From positions 34,614-98,613 of the forward strand of contig NZ_RCZG01000010.1 in the NCBI RefSeq assembly GCF_006439015.1: DNA of 64,000 bases, in the 5' to 3' direction. Each line of letters starts with the position of its first letter. Position 1 is the first letter of the stretch. Under the pieces are notes generated by a model that worked only from the letters and a program-made list of their open reading frames with translations, ran no database searches and was not told the origin of the DNA. Below, one piece after another: positions 23,843 through 30,787 of this stretch. A program made the position numbers and the translations under genes. The DNA comes from Mycolicibacterium hodleri. GTDB lineage: Bacteria > Actinomycetota > Actinomycetes > Mycobacteriales > Mycobacteriaceae.

Positions 23843-24784
23843 CTAACCCTGCGCGTAGGCGACGTCCGAGCTGAAGACCCCGAAGCCCAGCCGCTGGTAC
23901 GTCTTCATGGCGGCAGCGTTGTCGCCCTCGACGTACAGGGTCACGTCGGCATCGGGTCCGAGTCGGTCCACGAGATGGTGAAGGCCGACGAGCGTCAACG
24001 CCGCGCCGAGACCGCGCCCCTGCGCGTTCGGGTCGACGCCGACGACGTACACCTCGCCGAGAGACGCGTCGTGAACCTTGGTCCAGTGGAACCCGAGCAG
24101 TGTTCCTGAGCCGCTCCCCGCGTCGCTCCGCCGTCCCCCGCAGGCGGACGGCCCCTCGGCGCCGGTGTCCGAGCCGAAGGCCAGGAACAGCCCCTCCGGG
24201 TCGAACCACGATTCGCCGCGCCGTTCGGCCACGTCCGCGTCGGTCCAGCCGCCCTGCTCGGGGTGCCAGGCGAATGCGGCGTTGTTGACCCGTAGCAACT
24301 CCGCGTCATCGCCCGGACCTGCGTAGGTTCGCATCAACACCCCGTCGGGGACCGTGACCGCCGGGAGGTCACGGAGGGCACGCCGCATCTGCAGGAGCTC
24401 ACGAACGGCGACGAGGTCGAGGGCTGCGGCCGCGGCCCTTGCCGGCTCGAGGTCTCCGTGCGCCCAGACGCGGGTGCCGTCGCCCCCGGTGGCGAGGCCG
24501 GTGCTGATCAATGCCGATCCGATGCCCCGCCTGCGGGCGGCGGGGTGGACGACCACCTCGGCCATCGCAGCGGCGTCATCGGCCGCGGGCACGAGGTTGA
24601 GGTAGCCGACGATCTCGTCGCCAACTTCGGCGACGAGGTGTCCGGTGCGGTCGTGGGGAAGTTCGCGGAGCACCTGGTCCCCCACTGGCGCGGTTCCGTC
24701 GGCTGCGTTGGCAGCGCCCAAGAGATCCTTGATGCGACGCTGATCGAGATCGGAAAGAGCTGTCCGCCAGGCGATTACACTCAC
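23843..24784 (-). CDS. mshD: Mycothiol synthase MshD
   Basis: A 313-residue tandem GNAT acetyltransferase that acetylates Cys-GlcN-Ins, the last step of mycothiol synthesis. The first GNAT half has VVHPAARRRGIGSAL, the second VVGVDPNAQGRGLGAALTL and LYVEGDNAAAMKTYQRLGF, the family signature. GTG 24784 overlaps the glnR stop (GTGA). Between LFLAFGSD and LLGFHWTK lies an unusual Gly/Arg/Ser-rich stretch (about residues 208-228) containing CGGRRSDAG, which I read as a diverged in-frame copy of the dispersed repeat. Confidence 0.96.
   Translation of the reverse strand: MSVIAWRTALSDLDQRRIKDLLGAANAADGTAPVGDQVLRELPHDRTGHLVAEVGDEIVGYLNLVPAADDAAAMAEVVVHPAARRRGIGSALISTGLATGGDGTRVWAHGDLEPARAAAAALDLVAVRELLQMRRALRDLPAVTVPDGVLMRTYAGPGDDAELLRVNNAAFAWHPEQGGWTDADVAERRGESWFDPEGLFLAFGSDTGAEGPSACGGRRSDAGSGSGTLLGFHWTKVHDASLGEVYVVGVDPNAQGRGLGAALTLVGLHHLVDRLGPDADVTLYVEGDNAAAMKTYQRLGFGVFSSDVAYAQG
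24116..24148. repeat. Diverged copy of the dispersed GC-rich element inside mshD
   Basis: CCCCGCGTCGCTCCGCCGTC followed by CCCCGCAGGCGGA resembles the repeat core with two small insertions. In the mshD frame it reads GGRRSDAG, close to the GGQERSDRG read in pepC and the DUF2236 gene. Confidence 0.45.
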
Positions 24785-25566
24785 TGTGCGCGCAGTGGGT
24801 CGCCTACGCCGTCGGGGAAGCCCGTAGCGTCCTGTTCGTAGGCATCCGCATCGTCGAAGTCGTCTCCCAGGTCGGACTCGGGTATGGGCGGACGGCCTCG
24901 AGCGGGTCGCACGGCCTTGTAGCCGACGTTGCGGACGGTGCCGATCAACGACTCGTACTCCGGGCCGAGCTTCGCGCGAAGACGTCGCACATGCACGTCC
25001 ACGGTGCGGGTGCCGCCGAAGAAGTCGTAGCCCCACACCTCTTGGAGGAGCTGCGCCCGGGTGAACACCCGACCCGCGTGCTGCGCAAGATACTTGAGCA
25101 GCTCGAATTCCTTGTACGTGAGGTCGAGTGGGCGGCCGCGAAGGCGGGCGGTGTACGTGCCCTCGTCGATGACTAGTTCGCCGAGATTGACCTTGCCCGC
25201 ACTTTCCTGGTCGGCAGCTCCCCCGCGGCGCCCGACCAGCAGTCGCAGCCGCGCGTCGATCTCGGCAGGTCCGGTGCTGGGCAAAAGGATCTCGTCGAGT
25301 CCCCATTCCACGTTCACGGCAACCAGGCCGCCCTCGTTCACCACTGCGACGACAGGCACCGAAGTCCCCGTCGTGCCGAGCAGCCTGCACAGCCCGCGCG
25401 CCGCGGCAAGGTCGGTTCGGGCGTCGACGATCGCCACGTCCGCGCTGCCAGCTTCGAGAAGTGAGGACACCTCGGTCGGCGCCGCACGCACGCTGTGCGC
25501 CAGAAGCGACAACGACGGCAAGACCGACTCGGGGTGCGGGTCGACGGTAAGTAGCAAAAGATCCAA
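24781..25566 (-). CDS. glnR: Nitrogen-responsive OmpR-type regulator GlnR
   Basis: A 261-residue protein with a receiver-like N-terminus (IVDARTD, single Asp pocket) and a winged helix (LDLTYKEFELLKYLAQHAG, VWGYDFFGGTRTVDVHVRRLRAKL, IGTVRNVGYKA). Actinobacterial GlnR is an orphan regulator that activates nitrogen-assimilation genes; this is the Rv0818/MSMEG_5784 position. Start is TTG 25566 with GGAGG upstream. The C-terminus has an acidic tail (DDFDDADAYEQD). It overlaps mshD by four bases. Its upstream region contains the tandem 34-bp array. Confidence 0.93.
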   Translation of the reverse strand: MDLLLLTVDPHPESVLPSLSLLAHSVRAAPTEVSSLLEAGSADVAIVDARTDLAAARGLCRLLGTTGTSVPVVAVVNEGGLVAVNVEWGLDEILLPSTGPAEIDARLRLLVGRRGGAADQESAGKVNLGELVIDEGTYTARLRGRPLDLTYKEFELLKYLAQHAGRVFTRAQLLQEVWGYDFFGGTRTVDVHVRRLRAKLGPEYESLIGTVRNVGYKAVRPARGRPPIPESDLGDDFDDADAYEQDATGFPDGVGDPLRAQ

Positions 25567-25712
25567 CTGGTCCTCCAGCGCATTTCGGGAAGATCACCCG
25601 ACGTCGGTGTCCGGGCAATCTCCCAGATTCATGGCTGACACGCCGCCGTTACCGGCCGACGCTGGCATAACGATAGCGCGCAACCTGCTAATTAGCCGCG
25701 CCGAGCGCGGAG

Positions 25713-25848
25713 ACACCCCCCGGTCGCTGCGCTCCTGCCCGCCGCCACACCCCCCGGTCGCTGCGCTCCTGCCCGCCGCCACACCCCCCGGTCGCTTCGC
25801 TCCTGCCCGCCGCCACACCCCCCGGTCGCTTCGCTCCTGCCCGCCGGA
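25713..25848. repeat. Four tandem 34-bp units in the glnR-lmeA intergenic region
   Basis: Units at 25713-25746, 25747-25780, 25781-25814 and 25815-25848 begin ACACCCCCCGGTCGCT and contain GCTCCTGCCCGCCG. Units 1-2 carry GCTGCGCTC and units 3-4 carry GCTTCGCTC, so the array grew by duplication of pairs or has begun to diverge. All six reading frames through the array are open. It ends 18 bp before the lmeA -10 and lies about 150 bp upstream of glnR, so it must affect spacing in both promoters. Confidence 0.97.
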
Positions 25849-25877
25849 CCGTGACCTGCGTAGGCCAGAATGTCCAG

Positions 25878-26675
25878 GTGCGCAAGCTGCTGATCGGACT
25901 CGTCGTGACGGTGACGGCGCTGGCCATCGGCATCATTGGCGCCGACTTCGGCGCTGCCATTTATGCCGAGTTCCGCTGGGCCCGCAGCGTGCGTGCGGCC
26001 AACGACCTGCCCTTCGATCCGTGGGTGGGGGTTCTGGGGTTTCCGTTCATCACCCAGGCGACCGGGCGTCGCTTCAAGGAGGTGGAGATCCGGGCAGGTG
26101 GCGTTGACCACCCCGTGGTGGGAAAGGTGTCACTCGAGGCGACTCTGCACTCCGTCGACTTGACGGAGACGTCCTGGCTCATCACCCCGCAGGCCGCCCT
26201 GCCGGTCGGCAGGCTCGAGAGCCGCATCATCGTCGACTCGACGCACGTCGGTCGCTTCATGGGCGTCAAGGACCTTCTCGTCGAAGCGCCGCCAAAGGAG
26301 ACCAACGACGCCACCGGGGGGACGACGGAGTCGGGCATTTCAGAGGGCAAGGGGCTGGTGTTCACGGGCACCCCCACCGCGGCGGGTTTCGACAAGCGGG
26401 TGAGCGTGTCGGTCGACCTCTCCACCCCGGAGGACGACGACACCACGCTCGTCCTCACCGCTACCGACGTCCTCACTGGCGCGGGGACGGCCGACGAGCC
26501 GGTACCGGACGACAAGAAGGCAGCCGTCCTCGCCGCCTTCGGCACGAAGATGCCGGGAATGAAGCTGCCGTTTGCGATCAAGCCCACCACGGAGGGTGCA
26601 CGAGGCTCCGACATCATCATCGAGGGGATTACCACGGGAGTAACCGTCGACCTCGATGCGTTCAGGCAAAGATGA
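25878..26675 (+). CDS. lmeA: LmeA, DUF2993 lipid-binding cell-envelope protein
   Basis: A 265-residue exported protein with an N-terminal membrane/signal helix (LLIGLVVTVTALAIGIIGADFGAA) and a DUF2993 domain: DPWVGVLGFPFITQATGRRF, DLTETSWLITP, ATDVLTGAG, KLPFAIKPTTEGARGSDI. In M. smegmatis LmeA (MSMEG_5785; Rv0817c) binds phospholipid and is needed for full lipomannan elongation. GTG 25878 has CAGAAT six bases upstream, consistent with a leaderless start. An earlier GTG at 25851 lies next to the repeat array. thiX follows. Confidence 0.92.
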   Translation: MRKLLIGLVVTVTALAIGIIGADFGAAIYAEFRWARSVRAANDLPFDPWVGVLGFPFITQATGRRFKEVEIRAGGVDHPVVGKVSLEATLHSVDLTETSWLITPQAALPVGRLESRIIVDSTHVGRFMGVKDLLVEAPPKETNDATGGTTESGISEGKGLVFTGTPTAAGFDKRVSVSVDLSTPEDDDTTLVLTATDVLTGAGTADEPVPDDKKAAVLAAFGTKMPGMKLPFAIKPTTEGARGSDIIIEGITTGVTVDLDAFRQR

Positions 26676-26703
26676 GCGCTTGCGCGAAGAACAGAAGGAA
26701 CTG

Positions 26704-27129
26704 ATGAGCGCTTCACTTCAGGTCGTCGTCGGGGTGTTGGTGGCCGCGTTGGGGGTGGCGTTGGTCGTCGGGCGCATTCTCACCCGGCGGCAAGGCGTGC
26801 TGCGACACAGTGACGGCGCCGCCGTCGGCGCCGCGATCCCGGAACTCGAACTGCCCCCAGGAAAGCCCGCGATCGTGCACTTCAGTGCGGAGTGGTGCGG
26901 TCCATGCGCGGGCGTGCGACGGGTCGTCGACGACGTGTGCGCCGAGTTGCCCGCAGTCGCCCATGTCGAAATTGACATGGACACCCATCCGTCGGCGGCG
27001 CGCGCGCTTTCGGTGATGTCGTTGCCGACGACGTTCGTCTTCGACGGCGAGGGCAGACAGCGGTACCGGACCTCGGGCGTACCCAAGGCCGTTGATCTGC
27101 GGTCGGCCGTCGAACCGCTGTTGGCCTGA
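26704..27129 (+). CDS. thiX: Membrane-anchored thioredoxin-like protein ThiX
   Basis: A 141-residue protein with one N-terminal helix (VVVGVLVAALGVALVVGRIL), then a thioredoxin fold with active site WCGPC and the cis-proline loop MSLPTTFVF. It should exchange disulfides at the membrane. ATG 26704 has AGAAGGAAC upstream; ATG 26656 would overlap lmeA. It corresponds to Rv0816c and precedes the sulfur operon. Confidence 0.92.
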   Translation: MSASLQVVVGVLVAALGVALVVGRILTRRQGVLRHSDGAAVGAAIPELELPPGKPAIVHFSAEWCGPCAGVRRVVDDVCAELPAVAHVEIDMDTHPSAARALSVMSLPTTFVFDGEGRQRYRTSGVPKAVDLRSAVEPLLA

Positions 27130-27145
27130 CGATCATGTCATTGGG

Positions 27146-27159
27146 TACGATGTCGGGCG
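27146..27159 (+). promoter_or_regulatory. Promoter of the leaderless polycysteine sORF
   Basis: TACGAT at 27146-27151 is seven bases before GTG 27159, giving a transcript that starts at the first codon of the leader peptide. Confidence 0.7.
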
Positions 27160-27251
27160 TGTCCACCCGCGTCGAGCTAAGGCTCACCAAGCGCCGCGCA
27201 CTCGATCTGTGCCGCGTCGCGGGTTGTTGCTGTTGTTGTCGTAGCTGCTGA
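27159..27251 (+). CDS. Leaderless polycysteine leader peptide (cysteine attenuator)
   Basis: GTG 27159 to TGA 27249-27251 encodes 30 residues beginning MSTRVELRLTKRRALDL and containing five consecutive cysteine codons (27225-27239) and a final Cys before the stop. It is too short for ordinary gene calling. Leaderless sORFs of this kind upstream of the DUF4395-cysA2-sseC operon have been shown in M. smegmatis to attenuate the operon in response to cysteine supply: stalling at the Cys run when cysteine is low exposes the downstream ribosome binding site. Position and sequence fit that system exactly. Confidence 0.9.
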   Translation: MSTRVELRLTKRRALDLCRVAGCCCCCRSC

Positions 27252-27336
27252 GCAGTAGCGCGCATCGTGCGTCGCCCTCGGAGCAGCCGTTCTGGCATGC
27301 CCACGCCCAGTTTCGCACCAACAGCAGGAGTACTTA
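27252..27336 (+). promoter_or_regulatory. Attenuator leader between the polycysteine sORF and the DUF4395 gene
   Basis: This 85-base spacer contains CAGGAG (27323-27328), the ribosome binding site for GTG 27337, and complementary segments able to pair with it and with the end of the sORF. I infer it is the structure opened when ribosomes stall on the cysteine codons. Confidence 0.55.
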
Positions 27337-27798
27337 GTGCCAACTACCACCGGATCGGACCGGGTCGACTTTCGGGGACCGCGCTTCACCGCATGGGTCA
27401 CCACCGCGGTCATCGTGGCCACTCTCCTCACCTCGGCGTTCAGTTCCACGGCCGCCGCCGTGATACTCGGATTGCAGGCAGTCGTCTTCGCGATCGGAGC
27501 GGTCGGCGGCCCGCGTAGACATCCCTTCGGACGCGTGTTCGCCGCTTTCGTCGCGCCACGGCTGGGTCCGGTGACGGAGAAGGAGCCCGTCGCGCCGTTG
27601 AAATTCGCTCAGTTGGTGGGGTTGGCCTTCGCCGCCGTCGGAGCCGCCGGTTTCGCCACGGGCCTGATCACACTCGGCCTCGTCTTCACGACGTTCGCCT
27701 TGCTCGCCGCCTTCCTCAACGCCGCATTCGGCATCTGCCTCGGCTGCCAGCTCTACCCGCTCATCGCACGTTTTCGTAAGACACCCAACCCGGCCTGA
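27337..27798 (+). CDS. DUF4395 integral membrane protein
   Basis: A 153-residue protein with four predicted helices and the family pattern VDFRGPRFTAWVT, RLGPVTEKEPVAPLKFAQ and FGICLGCQLYPLI, whose CLGC pair is suggestive of thiol chemistry. It is first in the cysA-sseC operon, so a role in sulfur transport or trafficking is likely but unproven. Start GTG 27337 follows CAGGAG. Confidence 0.9.
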   Translation: MPTTTGSDRVDFRGPRFTAWVTTAVIVATLLTSAFSSTAAAVILGLQAVVFAIGAVGGPRRHPFGRVFAAFVAPRLGPVTEKEPVAPLKFAQLVGLAFAAVGAAGFATGLITLGLVFTTFALLAAFLNAAFGICLGCQLYPLIARFRKTPNPA

Positions 27799-27833
27799 AC
27801 GCCGCAACCGACGCAACCGAAGGGATCACATTC

Positions 27834-28667
27834 ATGGCACGCTCCGACGTCCTGGTCACAGCCGACTGGGCCCAGAGCAACCTCGACACGGCAGGTGTCG
27901 TCTTCGTCGAGGTGGACGAGGATGCCAGCGCCTACGACGATGGACACCTCGCGGGCGCCGTGAAGTTGGACTGGCGAGATGACCTGCAGGACCCCATCAA
28001 GCGCGACTTCGTCGATCAGCAGCAGTTCTCGAAGCTGCTGTCCGACAAGGGAATCAGCAACGACGACACCGTTGTTCTCTATGGCGGCAACAACAACTGG
28101 TTCGCCGCCTACGCGTATTGGTACTTCAAGCTGTACGGCCACCACGACGTCAAGCTGCTCGACGGTGGCCGCAAGAAGTGGCAGCTCGATGGCCGTCCGA
28201 TGGTGACGGAAACGCCCGCGCGACCGTCCACCTCCTACGCGGCCGCGGCGCCGAACACGTCCATCCGCGCCTTCCGCGACGAGGTCATCCACGCCATCGG
28301 GATCAAGAACCTCGTCGACGTCCGCTCCCCCGACGAGTTCTCGGGCAAGATCCTGGCGCCTGCGCATCTGCCGCAGGAGCAGAGCCAGCGACCAGGTCAC
28401 ATCCCCACCGCCATCAACGTGCCGTGGAGTAGGACGGCCAACGAGGACGGCACCTTCAAGTCGGACGCGGAGCTCGAGAAGCTGTACGCCGCGGCAGGCC
28501 TGGACGGCTCCAAGGAGACCATCGCCTATTGCCGGATCGGTGAGCGTTCGTCGCACACCTGGTTCGTGCTGCAGGAGCTCCTCGGCCATAGCGGCGTCAA
28601 GAATTACGACGGCAGTTGGACTGAATACGGCTCCCTGGTGGGCGCCCCGATTGAGTTGGGAAGTTGA
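27834..28667 (+). CDS. cysA: Thiosulfate sulfurtransferase CysA (rhodanese)
   Basis: A 277-residue tandem-rhodanese protein. The first domain is structural (YDDGHLAGAVKLDWRDDLQD, GGNNNWFAAYAYWYFKLYG) and the second has the active-site loop AYCRIGERSSHTWF with the persulfide cysteine. It moves sulfane sulfur from thiosulfate to acceptors and equals the near-identical CysA2/CysA3 of M. tuberculosis. Its stop is three bases before sseC, indicating co-expression. Confidence 0.96.
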   Translation: MARSDVLVTADWAQSNLDTAGVVFVEVDEDASAYDDGHLAGAVKLDWRDDLQDPIKRDFVDQQQFSKLLSDKGISNDDTVVLYGGNNNWFAAYAYWYFKLYGHHDVKLLDGGRKKWQLDGRPMVTETPARPSTSYAAAAPNTSIRAFRDEVIHAIGIKNLVDVRSPDEFSGKILAPAHLPQEQSQRPGHIPTAINVPWSRTANEDGTFKSDAELEKLYAAAGLDGSKETIAYCRIGERSSHTWFVLQELLGHSGVKNYDGSWTEYGSLVGAPIELGS

Positions 28668-28669
28668 TT

Positions 28670-28972
28670 ATGTGCTCTGCACCGAAGCAAGGACTGGCGT
28701 TGCCAGCCTCCGTTGACCCGGAGAAGGAGACCGTCATCACCGGTCGAGTGGTGGACGGTGCCGGCCAGAGCGTCGGCGGGGCGTTCGTGCGCCTGCTCGA
28801 CGACTCCGACGAGTTCACCGCCGAGGTCGTCGCATCGGCGACGGGTGACTTCCGGTTCTTCGCCGCCCCCGGCACCTGGACGCTGCGCGCCCTATCGCCT
28901 GCGGGCAACGGAGACGCCAGCGTTGCGCCGTCGGGCGCAGGAATCCACGAAGTCGACGTCAAGGTCGCCTAG
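28670..28972 (+). CDS. sseC: SseC, DUF1416 sulfur-associated protein
   Basis: A 100-residue protein (MCSAPKQGLALPASVDPEKE) with a beta-sandwich DUF1416 domain (VITGRVVDGAGQSVGGAFVR, FFAAPGTWTLRALS). It is always coupled to the CysA rhodanese in mycobacteria, and its function is unresolved. GGGAAG precedes ATG 28670; the TTG at 28664 overlaps the cysA stop. Confidence 0.93.
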   Translation: MCSAPKQGLALPASVDPEKETVITGRVVDGAGQSVGGAFVRLLDDSDEFTAEVVASATGDFRFFAAPGTWTLRALSPAGNGDASVAPSGAGIHEVDVKVA

Positions 28973-28978
28973 CGCGAG

Positions 28979-29007
28979 CCCCGGTCATGTCGTTCCCGCC
29001 CGCCGGA
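28979..29007. repeat. Diverged copy of the dispersed GC-rich element after sseC
   Basis: CCCCGGTC...CCGCCCGCCGGA matches 24 of 29 bases of the core seen at 44970-44998. It lies between sseC and the promoter of the small membrane protein. Confidence 0.45.
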
Positions 29008-29009
29008 TC

Positions 29010-29023
29010 TAGACTCGACGACG
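29010..29023 (+). promoter_or_regulatory. Leaderless promoter of a small membrane protein
   Basis: TAGACT at 29010-29015 is seven bases before GTG 29023. No Shine-Dalgarno sequence is visible. Confidence 0.6.
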
Positions 29024-29121
29024 TGGTGCTCTTCTTCGAGATCCTGCTCGTCGTGGCGGTCGTCGTCATCACCTGGTTCGCCCTGTATACGGTGTACCGG
29101 CTGATCACCGACGAGTTGTGA
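29023..29121 (+). CDS. Small single-pass membrane protein, 32 residues
   Basis: GTG 29023 encodes VVLFFEILLVVAVVVITWFA followed by LYTVYRLITDEL, one transmembrane helix with a short charged tail. A leaderless promoter and a four-base stop/start overlap with the next gene (GTGA at 29118-29121) argue that it is translated. A longer reading from ATG 28987 (44 residues) would start inside the degenerate repeat. Function unknown. Confidence 0.65.
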   Translation: MVLFFEILLVVAVVVITWFALYTVYRLITDEL

Positions 29122-29810
29122 CGGCTGACCAGAACCCCGAAGTTCCGGATGAGACATCGGATTCAGTGGGTTCGATCATTCCCGGCTCTGCGGACCGCGC
29201 GGTAGCCGCTGCTGTCGAGCGTGCCAAGATCACGGCTGCGCGCAACCTTCCGGCATTCGACGATCTGCCGGTGCCCGCCGATACGGCCAACCTGCGCGAA
29301 GGCGTTAGCCTCAACGACGCCCTGCTGGCACTCCTGCCGCTCGTCGGGGTCTGGCGCGGCGAGGGCACGGGCCGCGGCACGGCCGGCGACTACGCGTTCG
29401 GCCAGCAGATCGTCGTGTCACACGACGGCGGTGAATACCTCAATTGGGAAGCGCGTTCATGGCTGCTCTCAGAATCCGGTGAGTACCAGGGACCATCGCT
29501 GCGCGAGTCCGGATACTGGCGATTCGTGAACGACCCCGACGATCCCGCGGAATCCCAAGCCATCGAACTGCTCTTGGCCCACTCCTCCGGGTACGTCGAA
29601 CTGTTCTACGGCCACCCGCTCAATCAGTCGTCGTGGGAGTTGGCGACCGACGCTTTGGCTCGCAGCAAGTCGGGAGTTCTGGTCGGGGGCGCCAAACGGC
29701 TGTACGGGATCGTCGAGGGCGGTGACCTCGCGTACGTCGAGGAGCGCGTCGATGCCGACGGCGGACTCGTCCCCCACCTGTCCGCTCGCCTGTCGAGGCA
29801 CGTCGGCTAG
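29118..29810 (+). CDS. Nitrobindin-like heme-binding protein (Rv0813c homologue)
   Basis: A 230-residue protein whose C-terminal 160 residues form the FABP-like beta barrel: the GxWxGxG signature appears as GVWRGEG, followed by YLNWEARSW, ESGYWRF and C-terminal LSARLSRHVG with the likely heme-ligating histidine. Nitrobindins bind ferric heme and react with NO or peroxynitrite. About 60 leading residues are disordered. It overlaps the small membrane protein gene and the following lipoprotein gene. Confidence 0.9.
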   Translation: MTADQNPEVPDETSDSVGSIIPGSADRAVAAAVERAKITAARNLPAFDDLPVPADTANLREGVSLNDALLALLPLVGVWRGEGTGRGTAGDYAFGQQIVVSHDGGEYLNWEARSWLLSESGEYQGPSLRESGYWRFVNDPDDPAESQAIELLLAHSSGYVELFYGHPLNQSSWELATDALARSKSGVLVGGAKRLYGIVEGGDLAYVEERVDADGGLVPHLSARLSRHVG

Positions 29811-30076
29811 TGAGCCTCTCACCGTTCGCTACGGCCTTCGTGCTCACGGCGATCGTCCTGACCGCGTCCTGCGGGTCCTCGACTTCGCCGCCGCCGGAAC
29901 CCGTGCCCACCAGCACCCAACCCACCACCGGACACGGCGCGTATGCGTCCTGTTTGGCGGAGAACGGCGTGTCGACACCGCCGGTTGGGCCCGGTACGCC
30001 TCCGGGGGTCGACGAACAGGTCTGGGCCAAGGCTCAACAGGCGTGCGCGGACGAGGCGCCCGGCCCTCCGGCATAG
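29810..30076 (+). CDS. Small lipoprotein, 88 residues
   Basis: GTG 29810 shares one base with the preceding stop. MSLSPFATAFVLTAIVLTAS then C is a type II signal with lipobox LTASC. The mature part is Pro/Thr-rich and then has a compact segment with two cysteines (YASCLAENGVSTPP, QQACADE) resembling small mycobacterial lipoprotein C-termini. Function unknown. Confidence 0.75.
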   Translation: MSLSPFATAFVLTAIVLTASCGSSTSPPPEPVPTSTQPTTGHGAYASCLAENGVSTPPVGPGTPPGVDEQVWAKAQQACADEAPGPPA

Positions 30077-30164
30077 CCGGCCGATCAGGTCACTCGACGA
30101 CGGCGAAGGGCGAACCTTCCCGCATTTTCGGTCTCGACGTCCGCGCGGGCCGCTAAGCTCCCGC

Positions 30165-30209
30165 ATGTCACGGTCACATCGCGAATCGGGGAGCCCTCAT
30201 GAAACATGA
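30165..30209 (+). CDS. Possible overlapping 14-residue upstream ORF
   Basis: ATG 30165 to TGA 30207-30209 encodes MSRSHRESGSPHET. TAAGCT at 30154-30159 is five bases upstream, consistent with leaderless translation. It runs over the ATG (30199) of the cNMP gene by 11 bases, so its translation could couple to or interfere with that gene. Evidence is positional only. Confidence 0.3.
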   Translation: MSRSHRESGSPHET

Positions 30210-30633
30210 CGACAAGGCACACCGGGAAGACGTGCGTCGGTTGCGCGAGTTCGCCGCCTTCACGAAGTTCTCCGACGACGACCTGTTGCGTCTCGTTCGG
30301 GCCGCACATCACACCTCGACATCCGGACCGTGGCCACTGATCCAAGAGCAAACCCCAGCGGAAGCATGCTGGATTCTGCTCAGCGGGGAGGCAGGGGTGT
30401 ATTCAGGCACGGACCGCGTTGCCGTGGTCGGGCCGGGCGAGGTGATCGGCGAATCCGCACTCCGCCACGGCAAGCTACGTAGTGCGACCGTAACGACGGT
30501 CGGGAGGGCCGAAGTGCTACATATCGGGCGCGACGACGTCGTGCGCTTGCTCGACGAGATACCTGCACTTCGTGAACTTATGGATGACACCGTGGCGCGC
30601 CACCTATCGGGGTCGATCGCCGACCCGAGCTGA
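30199..30633 (+). CDS. Cyclic nucleotide-binding (cNMP) domain protein
   Basis: A 144-residue stand-alone cNMP domain: ILLSGEAGVYSG, VVGPGEVIGESALRHGKLRSATV is the phosphate-binding cassette, where canonical CRP has GE..LxxxxRSAT. No DNA-binding or kinase domain is attached, so it is likely a small cyclic-AMP-responsive partner protein. Preceded by GGGGAG. A leaderless 14-codon ORF overlaps its start. Confidence 0.88.
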   Translation: MKHDDKAHREDVRRLREFAAFTKFSDDDLLRLVRAAHHTSTSGPWPLIQEQTPAEACWILLSGEAGVYSGTDRVAVVGPGEVIGESALRHGKLRSATVTTVGRAEVLHIGRDDVVRLLDEIPALRELMDDTVARHLSGSIADPS

Positions 30634-30688
30634 CCTGCCGAGGTCCGAGGCGACGGCCGACCACACCACGCACCCAGACATGGAGCGA

Positions 30689-30735
30689 CCCCCGAGCCTT
30701 TGGTTCCTGGTTGGACGGACCGAGGGGCTCGGGGG
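30689..30735. terminator. Bidirectional hairpin between convergent genes
   Basis: A 19-bp stem with some G-U pairs (CCCCCGAGCCTTTGGTTCC with GGACCGAGGGGCTCGGGGG) around a nine-base loop lies between the cNMP gene and the convergent aminotransferase gene. Confidence 0.75.
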
Positions 30736-30787
30736 CCGGGTGACTGCTGGGAATTCGCCAGCGCACGCTGGTAAACACCCGGTGCTG

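Noticed and set aside
25713..25848. CRISPR array
   Set aside because: Units are directly adjacent with no unique spacers, and there are no cas genes.
25592..26111. Short minus-strand ORFs reading GGQERSDRG repeats
   Set aside because: They translate the intergenic 34-bp array, which is open in all frames; no start signal or conservation argument supports coding.
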